Assembly (NCBI RefSeq): GCF_023101765.2
Contig: NC_064220.1
Span: 682,001 to 746,000, forward strand
Direction: 5' to 3'
Origin: Spodoptera frugiperda
Lineage: Eukaryota > Arthropoda > Insecta > Lepidoptera > Noctuidae
Length of the DNA: 64,000 nucleotides
The notes under the pieces: generated by a model
Database searches by the model: none
The model's input: only the letters and a program-made list of their open reading frames with translations
Told to the model about the DNA's origin: nothing
Part shown: positions 22,601 through 34,600 of the stretch, in pieces
How the letters are laid out: the number at the start of each line of letters is the position of its first letter
Position numbering within the stretch: position 1 is the first letter of the stretch
Translations under genes and position numbers: made by a program

Positions 22601-25600
22601 TTACGAGTCCCAGAAGTTCTCGTCCTCAGACGTCTTGGGCAGAGATATCGGCGAGTTATTCTCGTAGTCAGACCGGCTGTTGTAGTTGTCCACGTCGGCT
22701 GAGAAGTCGTCCGCATACTCGCCCTTCCCGTAATCGCTGTTTGAGTCGTCCAGAACTTCTTTGGAAAGTTCCAGTTGCATTTGGACGCTAGAGATCTGTT
22801 GGTCGGGGTCTGCGTGGAAGATGGCGTCGAGGACATCGTTGCGGGTGAGGTGGGCGGCTTGTTCGGGGGATATGCTGCGGCGGCGGCGCGATGGAGGTGG
22901 GGATGGCGAGCTCAGGCCGGCTGATGGCGAGCGCGCGGCCAGGCCTGCCTCGGCCGCCGGGGCGAGGCGCGGGCGGCTGCCGGCCGGGCTGACGACGATG
23001 GTGACCTGCGGGGAACCGTCGTCGGGCGCCGCCTCGCCGCAGGCTAGAGTCATCTCGTGCGCCGTCACCGAGCTCTGCACTACAAGCAACAAGTCCTGCG
23101 TCTTCGACTTCAGGTTGTTCTGTTCACTCGTGCTCTCCACCTCCACCCTCAGTACATTCTCCTCTACAACCTGAGCGACTTCCTGACAGTTCTCGTGTTC
23201 CGGTGCGTCCGCAAGTATGTTGAAATCGAGGTTGTCATTGGTCAAGTTGTACATCTTGCTAAGGTTCTGTTTCAGTATTTCTAGTTCGGCTTGTTTTTTA
23301 TTTTTGACTTTTTTAATGGCTTCCTGTCGAGCGGAGTCCTCGGTGCCGCTGGTGTTCCCTGAGTGAAGGCTCCTGCTGTTGGACTTGGTGTCGGCGTCCT
23401 CCCGACGTAGGTGTCTGGCAGACGTGTATAGCTTCCTGAACTCTATGAGCGGCTGCTCAAGGTAATTCTCTTGAGGCTCACTTTGTTCCTTGCAGTCGCT
23501 ATGTTTAGAGTTAGAGTATGCTCCGGGGATGGGTTTAACTTTCTCCCCAACAGTAGGTTTGCTTCGGAAGTGTGTCTCGCCGATGTTGAACTTGTTCTTG
23601 TACTCGCGGATATAGTTGTCGAAGTCGGTGCGGACGGACTTGTGTACGTCTGTCAGTGGTTGTTCTCTCTCATTGGTGCTGGGCTCGTCTAGTTTCTTTA
23701 GTGATTGGCTTCGTTTCGATTTTACGTCTGGAACTGTAGGAAAAATGACTTGAATGCTGACATCTACAATAATAAAATAACATGAATTGAAGTAATGTTT
23801 GCAACTAACCGACAAGTAGTGTATGAGCAACTTCGTCACTTGCTTCTTGCTGCCTGCGTGCATTCCTCTCGAGTCGTAGTTCAGACTGCTTCCGTCGGAA
23901 GTCGAGGTATGACTTCTCAACGGCTTCGGCTTCTATCTCCAACTTGCGCAGGCGCTGCTTGGCCTCGCGCAGCACTGCATTGGGACTTTTATCACGAGGC
24001 AGTACAGGAGGACTGCTTATTACGCTGTCACGGCTGCAAAAATTAATAAAATGCTACGATTATAAAGAGAAGAGATGACTGACTGCACGGTTAGCGCGGT
24101 GGCTGGGCAATTGGCTGCCATGCAACGTGGTACGGGTTCGATTCCCACACGGAGCAACTCTTTGTGTGATCCACAAACTGTTGTTTAGGGTCTGGGTGTC
24201 ATGTGTATGTGAACTTGTATGTTTGTAAACGCACCCACGATACAGGAGAAAAGCCTAGAGTGACGCAAAGTTAAAAAAAAAAATACTACGTTTATAACGA
24301 GAAGAGATGTTTATTTGTAGCGAATAAGATATGACCATAAGTAGTTGTTATAGGGACGTGTTAGGTGTCGTGTAATTAATAAATACATACATACAATTCA
24401 CGAACCAAGAGGAAAAAGTAAAAGTATCCTAGAGCTATTAGCGACAAGCTCTAAACTACAACTATCCTCTACAGTCTGTTCTATCCTCATCTAACTACAT
24501 TTACCTCCGTAGTTTCTCCTTAGCCTCCCGGAGTACAGACTTGGGACTCTTGTCTCTGTCTCTGTGCATTTCTAAGCTCATAGCAGTGCGCGGCCGGTGT
24601 TCACTAAAACCACATTGTTATGAGCGATACTTATTTAATGGAGAGATTTTGTGGGAGCGCCATGCTTCAGTACGAATGGGCCGGCTCGGCCGGAGTGATA
24701 CCACGACCTCACAGAAAACCGACGTGAGAAAACGCTTACGTTGTGTTTCGTTGTGTGAGTGAGATCCCCAATCTCCGATTCCCTTATTTCGACAACCCTT
24801 AAATTCCTGACCTCCAAAAGGCTGGCAACGCATCTGATGTTTCGGGTGTCCTTGAGCGACGACGATTACTTACCATCAGTTGATCCGTATGCTAGTTTAG
24901 CGGTTTATACCATAAAAAATAATTGACTAGACTGTACAGTAAGGCGTGCTCTAGATAGGGTATTTGGTTATGAATACAATTTTTTTGATAGCAAACGAGC
25001 AGACAGATCACTTGATGGAAATTCATCGTCATGGGGAAAGTCCGTTGGTTATATCTGAAAAGAAGTGGCCGTGCCTCCGGGCTATTTCCGACAAGTATGG
25101 ATGAAAAGATTAATACCATTGTGTTATGGTGTTCTATTTATGTCCACCTTTGGAAGATACGCATGGTGACATTGTACCTTATATGAGTAAATTGCACTTT
25201 ACTTGCATACTATAATCAACATCACGCTTTCCATCCCCGAAGGGGTAGGCAGAGGTGCACATTACGGCACGTAATGCCACTATACAGTGTACACCCACTT
25301 TTCACCATTTGTGTTACAAGTCCCATGTAATAGTAGGTGAGCCTATTGTATATTGCATACTATATATTGCTGGTGGCGCAAGTGGTACGGTTGTTTGTGC
25401 CTGCAGTTCTAAAACATTAGCTTAGGCCGCGCAAGCATCCATTACTGGCTGTCCCGACCGTCTGAACTGCAAATTCTCCACTCGTTCAAGCATTGACGAT
25501 GATCAATGCTCTCTTGACGTCCGCACCAGAGTGTGATTTATTCGCAGCGAGATGGAAGGATGTATGTCGTGAATGTTTAAGGTTTTGTGATAAGATTGAT

Positions 25601-28600
25601 GGCTGATGAATTAGTTTTAAGTAATTAAAAATATAGTATTTCTTTTTAAAGTAAGTACTTAAACTTACCACGGCGACGAGTTGTACGCGTCGTCGTCTTG
25701 CTGCAGGGAGCCGGACGCGCCGCTCATGTGTTGCCCACTGCTGCCGGGCGAACCTAGAACTACACATTATTTATGCTTTGTACCTACTTCTGTTTAGAAG
25801 CAGCGAAACTAACAAACGCTTTTGCACGTGTTTACGTGCAAAAGCAAAAATTAGGTAAATCTATTATTTTGATAGCATATTGTACAAGTAGATGTTGAAA
25901 GATAATCCTCGCATCATGCATTTATAGTTAGCATAAACAAACAGTTTTTTTGAGGAGGACCTTAGGACGTACTAAGGGTACAGACTGGGCATAATTTTCA
26001 GATAGTATTGAGATAAACTTACTGAGCCTGTCCCGTAGCGGCGAGGTGGCCCGTTTGGTCACTCCGGCCAGGGGCCAGACGCGGGAGCGAGCCGACCGCG
26101 ACCCTATTGGAGACCTATGTACCAACATATTATAGAATAATCAGTTTAGTAAAATACCGGTAAGTGTGTTTTTCCATCAGAGATGTGCTGTGTAGCTATG
26201 CTACGAAGATGTAATAGCTAAGCTGCGAAAATATGTGACCGTTTTTTTATTAACACTGGCCTTTTTGCACCGTGTATTTTTTATTATTTTCTTGTTTTGC
26301 CAGCAGTATCTTACAACGGTACAAATAAAGTGTGTCTTTTTTTTCTTTCTTTCTCTTAGGCCCCTATTTTTCCTACGCCCAACTTCTAAACACTGAAACA
26401 CCTTATATAATTATTTCTATAAAATGCTTACCTCCTAGCATTCCCATGTCTATCCCGGAGCACCCCAATGAAGGGCAGCGTGTCCCCGGGCACCAGTATG
26501 CGCGGCTGTGCGTTGCTGAAGATGCTCAGCTCCTCGCCCGCGCCCTTCCGCCAACCCACGTTCAAAGTGTTCACGCTCGCACTACTGACGGGAAATAAAA
26601 TGGAAAACTGGATAGCATCGTTCTCTGACACACCTGATAAGGTTTTGAAAGTCATTATCTAAAGGCTCTGGTTTATACGACTTAAAATGTGCTGAGGCAT
26701 CGCTAGTTCAAATAATTAATTCCTTTTTTTCGTATAAAGAATGCTTTAAAAAAGTTGGCAGCAACTTTAGGAATATTAAGGTTGTCATAAAGGGCCCCAA
26801 ACATGAGCTCGTTGTTATAGCATCGGTAAATCCCCTCTGTGGGGTTTGAAAGACCGGACGGGAAAAGTCACTGGACGATTTTACCGCTTAAAAAAAAAGC
26901 TCCAATAATAGTCGCCAAGGCACGCTACGCCATTGGCTGAGTAGTTCTCTATAATAATGTGAACCTGTATTAGGTTCTCAATAAATTAGTATAGAGCACA
27001 TGAGTTCCAATACCACAGTATGAGTAATATACTAACTTGTATATATGCGTGACGGCGGCGGGGGGCGCGGTGCGGGGCCGCGCGCCCGCCTGCAGGGGGA
27101 CCGGGCCCCGCTCTATGTGCTCCATGTGGGAGCGTTGCTGAAATACGGCATAAACAAAACTTTCTTAATGATTTTGGAGCAAATGAACAGGTAAATATCC
27201 TGATGATAAATGACAAGCGCCCTACGGACATACGTTACCGGCCTTTAAAAAGGTCTTTTCTTGAACTTCTCATGATCGTACTGATTCCAAAATACCACAT
27301 CTTAAACTATCATATACTCAATACCTCTTTTTATAGTATAAACCGGTAAACGGTCTCACGGATCACCTGAAGATAAGCAATCGCCGACGTTACAACCGCG
27401 TTGCCAGCCTTTTGGAGTTAAGAATTTAGGGGTTGTTGGGGAATCGGGGTTTGGGCCTCTTCAGTCACACAACGAAACACAACGCAAGCCTTGTTTCACG
27501 TCAATCACTAAATTTAAGTTAGTCATTTAAACAAATAAGTAACTTAACCTTTCGTTTACAACAATAGAAAATACATTGTGTCTCGCGTACATCTGCGTTC
27601 TGCGGCACACGACGGGTTAAACAACAACTATAAAAGACCGTCTCCACAATTACCTGTCTAGCAAACGCCTTGAGTCTATCGTTCTCCTCCCGCAGCCGTT
27701 GTATGAGGTCCCTGTTCCGTCCCCGCTCGAGGTCCAGCTCGGGCGCCGCATTGTCCCCCGCCTCGCTCGACAACGACGACCGACTGCGGTCTCTACTTCT
27801 CTCGCGGTAGAGCTCGTCTAAATTCGACTAGAAAATAATTACAGATTAAAACATATATACAAAAGTAAAATCTATACTATAATATTATAAAGCTTTAATA
27901 TTATAAAGCTGAAGAGTTTGTTTGTTTGTGTGAACGCGCTAATCTCCGGAACTAGTGGTTCGATTTGTAAGATTATTTTTGTGTTGGGTAGTCCATTTAT
28001 CGAGAAAGGCTATAGGCTATAAAACATCACGCTATGACCAAGCAGAGCGGGTGATACCGCGCGGAAGCGGCTAGTAATATGTATGAGAATATAGATTTCT
28101 ATTATTCTCAAACTAGCAACTTGCGTGCGGTTTTGAGTTTCCTTAGAGTTCTTTTTTTTTAAGGGGGGGAAATCATTGAATGTCTCTTCCCGCCCTGGGC
28201 GAGGCGAGAGGGAGTGTCAGACTCTTACTGACTAAAAACCACCCCGTTCTTACTTCTGCTTTTCGAGTCGGAGCCCCGGTAAACCCGCTAGGTAGTCCGC
28301 AGCTCCGGGAGCCGCTTTCCTTACAGTGGAATCCCCAGAGTCTGACCCCCCCCCCTCAAAAAGGGGGGGAAAGGAAGCGTAGCCGTCCTCGGCAAACCTG
28401 GCGATGTACTGTAGTGGCGGAAACGGCGGCCATCAACATGGAGAGAAGTGAAGTGGGAAGTTCAAGACCGGTCGAAATGGAAGACCTATGTGGACGCTAA
28501 CTGCCCCATGTAGGGGACATAGGCCCGAAATGCTACTCATTTTAAGTTGTGCTTAAATATCGTACTATCTCTGTCTTTTTATAAAGAATTGATAAGGGCA

Positions 28601-31600
28601 GAACTAGTTTTGAGAGCGTCTTAAAATTAAGTAGCGTTTCTGTATTCGGACAATAGGACCTTAAGTAAGTAGTAATACGTATTAAACATACCTGACTAAA
28701 ATTAACATTTTTCTTCCTGAAATCATTGACGAGCTGATTGGTTTTCACTTTATCATCAACGTCGTCGCTTTTCGAACATTTGTCATTGCCCTGACTATTG
28801 TTCAGTGTCACAGTAACTTGGGAATCAAACTGCATGGGCTCCGTAATCGTTCCCCTTTCTATGACACACTTGGCAGAAAGTTTCGATGATTCTAGATACT
28901 TCTTGAGTATTGCCAACTCATTCTTGAGTAAATCATAGTGAGAATGGACCTCCTGAGATTCCATATCATGGTCTTTTAAGACCTTGCTCGGTGTATTTTG
29001 TACTGTTTTCATATTTTCTAATTCGGACTTCTCTTTCGTGATGCCTTCTCTCTCTTTCTTCATAGATTCCAGGTGTCCCTCTAAGACTGTGAGTTCGTTT
29101 GATATCTGTAGACGCATCTCTTCGCCGCGTTTCTTTAGAATCTGTTCTGCTTCCGCTAGCTGGGTTTTTAGACTGTCCTCCTGTAAAATTTATTTATTTA
29201 TTTATTATTATTAATATGTTAACACGGTTTAATGAACCAATTACATTAATACACACAAAATATAGAATTATAAAAATAAAATTGAAATAAAAGGAAGAAA
29301 AAAAAATAAGAAGAGATGTACAAAAAAGAAAACTATTATTAAATGGAAGTGTGGATTCCTATTGGCATTGGCCACAAGATGCAAGTACGATTGTTGGGCA
29401 AGGGGTCTCGGATTCGATGTCCGAGTCCGGCAAAGCATTACCTACTGGGCATTTTTCTTTTGTTATTCTAAACCATAGTCTACCTCTGTTAGAAATTTCA
29501 TCTAAATCCCTTCAGCCTTTTTAACATGATTAGGTAACACACAAACACACAAACTTTCACATTTATAATATTAGTAAGATTAGATATTGATAAAAAGCTG
29601 ATGATATTACCTTAAGTTCGAGCCTATGCGTCTCGGACTTGACGTCCCTCATGGCGCGCGCCATGTTGGCGTGCTGGGTCCGCAGCGCCCGCGCCAGCCC
29701 CCACAGGAACTGCTTCTTCGCAGCCACGCGACGCTCCAACTCCAACTCGCGAGCCTTGAACTTCTCCTCCATCTGACCGATGCAAATTATGTCTTTTAAA
29801 TATAAATACTCTATAGACTCATGCTCTTTTGTATCCAGAATGAAGGTAGACAGAATAAAGCTCCCTAAACCTACTAAGATCCTTTCATTTTTATTACAAA
29901 CTAGCAAACCCAGCGAACTCCGTTTCGCCACCTGCTCTTTTCTTGTTTTTTTTTTTTTTTAGTTTTCTTTGCTATAAACATCACGGAACCCGTTACCTTT
30001 CCATCGAATGCAAAACCGTGGAAATCGGTTCGTGCGTTCTGGAGTTATAGCGTCAGGAAGGAAAACCCGACTTATTTTTATATAATAGACTAGCTTTTGC
30101 CCGCGACTTCGTCCGCGTGGTTGGTGGTCAAAATTAAAACGCCTTCTACCCTTTTTATTCGCTATAAAAAGTAGCCTATGTTCTTTCGTTCCCTATTAAG
30201 TGTCTAAATACAAAGTTTCACTGTTACAGCTTTAAAAATGTCGAATTTCCATAAGACCATTCATACCTTATTTTTACCCATTCTCCCCTATTTTTTGCAA
30301 TAAAAAGTAGTCTATGTTGTTCTTCAGAGTCTATTCTATCTCTGTACCAAATTTCTTCAAAATGTTCGGTTTACAGGGTTAGGCGTAACGGCGTAAGCGT
30401 AACAGACAGACAGACAGACAGAGTTACTTTCGCATTTATAATATATTAAATATGACCCGCACGCGCACCCTTGGCCTTGGCGACGTCCACTTTGCAACGG
30501 GCCGTGCAGCAGAAATATTTATAATATTTTAATTTCACCACAACTTCAAAACCAAACGTCCAATTTTAATCATTCAAAGACCAAATATTATCAACATAAA
30601 CTGTACTTATTGATGAAATAATTTATTTTGATAAGGATTAATAGCATGAGTAAAATAAACGCGTTTAAATGTAGTCCAAAAAGAAAATTAAGATTTTTAA
30701 ACAAAAATGTGGTTGTTGTGCCTCACTCGACATAGATAGGTATAGTGTGTCGCGGACTTTTTTGTAGATATTTATAAGATCTACAATTAATTATAACATT
30801 TTATGGTTCTATCTTTTGTAGTTTAGGCAGCGTACGCAAAATAAGTAACTTCTTTGGTTGATTTTGTTCAGTTTGTGTCCGAAAAATCCAAATATCTCAC
30901 GGAACCCTATTTTTTTCTAAATTAAAATATAGCCTATGTTACTCGTGGATAATGTAGCTTTCGAATGGTGAAAGAATTTTTAAAATCGGTCCAGTAGTTT
31001 TTGAGCCTATTCGGTACAACCAAACAAACAAAGTTTTCCTCTTTATAATATTAGTGTAGATTAAATGACACCTTGACCCGAAACAACAATTTCTGGATCA
31101 TAGGTACAAAAAGTTGCTCCGTAGGGCAATTGTTACACATAACGCGGCAGCTGGTTAGCCAGCCACTGCGCTAACCGTGCAGTAATGCAGGCGTGCTGTA
31201 ATATCTCCAACAATGTGAATATGGCTTTATGACTGTACCCTTAGTATGAGTTTACTTTACATTTAAAGTAATCGAAACGAAAGCGCGTTCGGCGCTCTGA
31301 TTGGCCAGCACGAATAAAGCCACCAATTAGAGTCTCTTGTATATTCCATTTTCGTTCAACGTAAAGCAAACTCGTACTAAGGATACTATACTGACCTCAT
31401 CCCGTTTCTTCTGCAGTTTGATAGCGTGTGAGGCCATCGACCGTTTCACTTTCTTCTCTTCTTCAATCTTTACCATTTCCATCTCCGTCTCGTACACACA
31501 CTTCAGTTGTTGGAACATCTACAATAAGAACATTATTTTACTATTTACTTTTAATAATAACTATCGTGAGACATAGTAAATTAATTAAAAATCACGGTTT

Positions 31601-34600
31601 TTCAAATCACTAAAAATATCCGTGAATTTCAGTTAATATACTTTTAAAACTAGAAAAGAAGTTAGTAAATGCACAATACTTTTAGGTTATTCTAATGATT
31701 TCTACACACCGAAACCTGTGATGACGTTTCAATTTAAAGTTATTATAATGAACTAATATTGTAAATGTAAACACCAATAAAGCATCGTAACTATCGTGAG
31801 ACACACTAAACATGTTGTACGACATACTCTGTAACTGTCAAGGTAACCCGACTTATAACAAGCCACGTCAAGGGCCCATAGATATGAGCACCGACGAGTT
31901 ATATTCCAATTAAAGCGTAAAGCCGGAACTTTTGAAATGTCGACAAATAACTAAATAAATACATAATAGTCTGTGAGTCAGTGAAGCTAAGTACTCGTTT
32001 CAAAGTGTAGCTTCGAATGGAGAAGCACGAGCTAGAAACTACATTGTTGCTCAATTAAAAAATACATGTTTACAATTTCTCTGATACATTTTTCATAGGT
32101 AGGTACAATACATACAGGTAATTAGGTACAATAGGTGAGTTAACAATACAACATAAGTGATAATAAAGCAAGTATTAAAGACCTCTTCAATGAGGCTTTT
32201 CTCCATAGCGTTGATGTTGTTTACAAGACTCGCCAGGTTAGCAGGGTTCATATTCGCACTATCTTTACAAGTCTGAAATAAAATCATAGTAAAGTGTTCC
32301 GATAAAAAACTTATATTAACTACAGCGTGAGACTATTTACTGGTGGACTATAGACCTTTTCTACAAATAGAGGGTTTGACATAGTAATATCTAAACTTGG
32401 CAGGCGTTTGAGTGGTTGTTGATTAAAAGATTCAGGTTTATCAGACACCGCTGCCGGCCACCCTTTTTTTATTATGTTATAAGCCGGTAAACGAGCAGAC
32501 GAATCACCTGATGGTAAGCAATCGCCACCACACGAAACACCAGTGGCGCTACAAATGTTGTACCTGCTTGTTGTATTTTGGAGGTTGTAGGAGGAATGGG
32601 AATTGGCAAGATTTTGGTAATTGGGCCTCTTGTAACCTCACTCACACAACGAAATACAACGCAAGCATTGTTTCACATCGGTTTTCTGTGCGGCTGTGTT
32701 ATCAATCCAGTCGGGTCAGCCCATTAGTGCCGAAGCCTGTCTCAAACATCTTCCAATTTTACTTGGCAACTATTAATCCAAATCAGCCAAAAAATGTAAC
32801 ACTGTCAATCAAAACTGATCCTAAACACCTATACAATAAAGTTCAAATTCGCTCTACCAGCAGAATAGAAGATTCTAGAAACTTCTTACCTTAGCTATGT
32901 ACTTCTTCTTCCTCTTATACATTTCCTTGAGCCGGTACATCTTGTTCTGGCAAGTCTTGCAGAACAGGTAATGGCGACATTTGTCGGGGAGGCCTGTTGG
33001 TTTACTTTGAGGCCTCTTCTCAATGCTTTCTACTGACTGTACACTTGATAGAGTATCTTCTGATGACACTGTTGAACAAGGAGTAATATAGAATAGATTA
33101 CTATATTAAGCTTAACAGACTAACATTTGTGGATTAGTCGTTATTGGATGTGTGTAACTTTAGGCTGCCTCCACCGGAACGGAAACAGGTAGTGGAGCAG
33201 AGAATTAGTGAAATATTAACCAATAGGATTGCACAAAATCTCTTGCTCCTCTAGTGGACAGATTTTGTGCAATCCTATTGGAAATGCAGCCTTATTGCCA
33301 ATCTGATAGAGATTACAATACAGCACCAATGGTTCAGTACTCATGTCAAAAACCCTATGTAATGGAAACTGTGCTATTGCTCTGAGACAACTGAGAACTG
33401 AGCGCTTTTTTTACGGGAGGAAAATCATCCAATGACTTCTCCTGCCTGAGTGAGGCGAGAGGGAGTGTCAGAGTCTTACTGACTAAAACCACTCCGCTCC
33501 TACTCCTGCTTTTTTGTTCAGAGCCCCGGTAATCCGCTAGGTAGTCCGCAGCTAAACCGAAAAGCCCTAAAAACATTGCTAGATCTAGGGCATCCGACCT
33601 CAGACCCATTGCGCGGTGTTGGCATTTATGAACACTTGAGACAGTTACTTTATTAAGACAAATAAAGATGTCACACTACATTATTTTCTTACCCTGTGGC
33701 AGCCCCACATTCTCCTTGTACAAGGGCATACACTTGAGTATACAGAGCAGCAGAGGATTCTGTTTGTCATTCTTGTACATCTCCACCACATTCGCTGCAT
33801 GCTCAGAGTCACACTGTACGCCTGAAAAGTTTGGAATCAAAGCTACTTTTAAAATGTAAACCAGAAAGCCAACTGTTCTAAAAACTACTATACATTTAAG
33901 TGTGGGAGAGCCATGCTTCGGCACGAATGGGCCGACTCGACCGACGTGATACCACTTCCAATTACTCCCCACTCCAATCTTCCCAATCCTCGTTTTCCCA
34001 ACCCTCAAAAGGCCGGCAACGCACTTGTAACGCCTCTGGTGTTTCGGGTGTCCATGGGCGGCGGCGATTGCTTACTATCAGTAGATCCGTCTACTATCGG
34101 CTTATACAATAAAAAACATGTAATACATATCTAAAAACGTCCTAACATTTATCACAGGTTTCAGTTACGAATTTAAGGTATTATTGATATCCACTTGAAG
34201 TTAAACAGTTTCAGTATTTCTTCGGGGCAGATGGACGAAAGAAAGGGAAGTTTAGAAACATTAAACAGCTTTGGTTATTATATTTGTTATAAGTCTCACC
34301 TAAGTAGTTAAGTATAGACCAGATATCGGACTCCTTGAACCTCATATCCATCTTATTCTCAGATCTCCGCTCCATCATAGCCTTGGCAAATCCAAATACC
34401 ATATTAGCTAAAGGTATTTCTGATACAAATACAGAAAAACTGTAGCTGAATTCCTGCAAAACAATAAAATTATTAACTAAAGATTATTATTTTGTGTTCA
34501 ACACTATTACTAAAAGAAAGATAAATATGATTAGCATTATTCACTTCCTCAGATGCTCATATGAACATCAAAATGTATTATATTGGATAGTTAATAGATA

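Noticed and set aside
22761..23692. Plus-strand frames up to 137 codons
   Set aside because: Antisense shadows of the last OFD1 exon, which is GC-rich at its Ser/Pro/Arg part.
23764..23920. Continuation of the last OFD1 exon upstream to a methionine at 23920
   Set aside because: This reads through the intron (acceptor at 23764-23765) and into exon 16 in the wrong frame. The spliced frame of exon 16 gives the conserved helical sequence instead.
24081..24160. Possible tRNA gene
   Set aside because: It has A- and B-box-like segments but no cloverleaf; it is the head of a SINE.
28180..28500. 106-codon frame
   Set aside because: It falls within repeat R2, copies of which occur elsewhere in broken form.
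30408..30422. (ACAG)n direct repeats as a CRISPR-like array
   Set aside because: It is a simple microsatellite within a LINE tail and the genome is eukaryotic.
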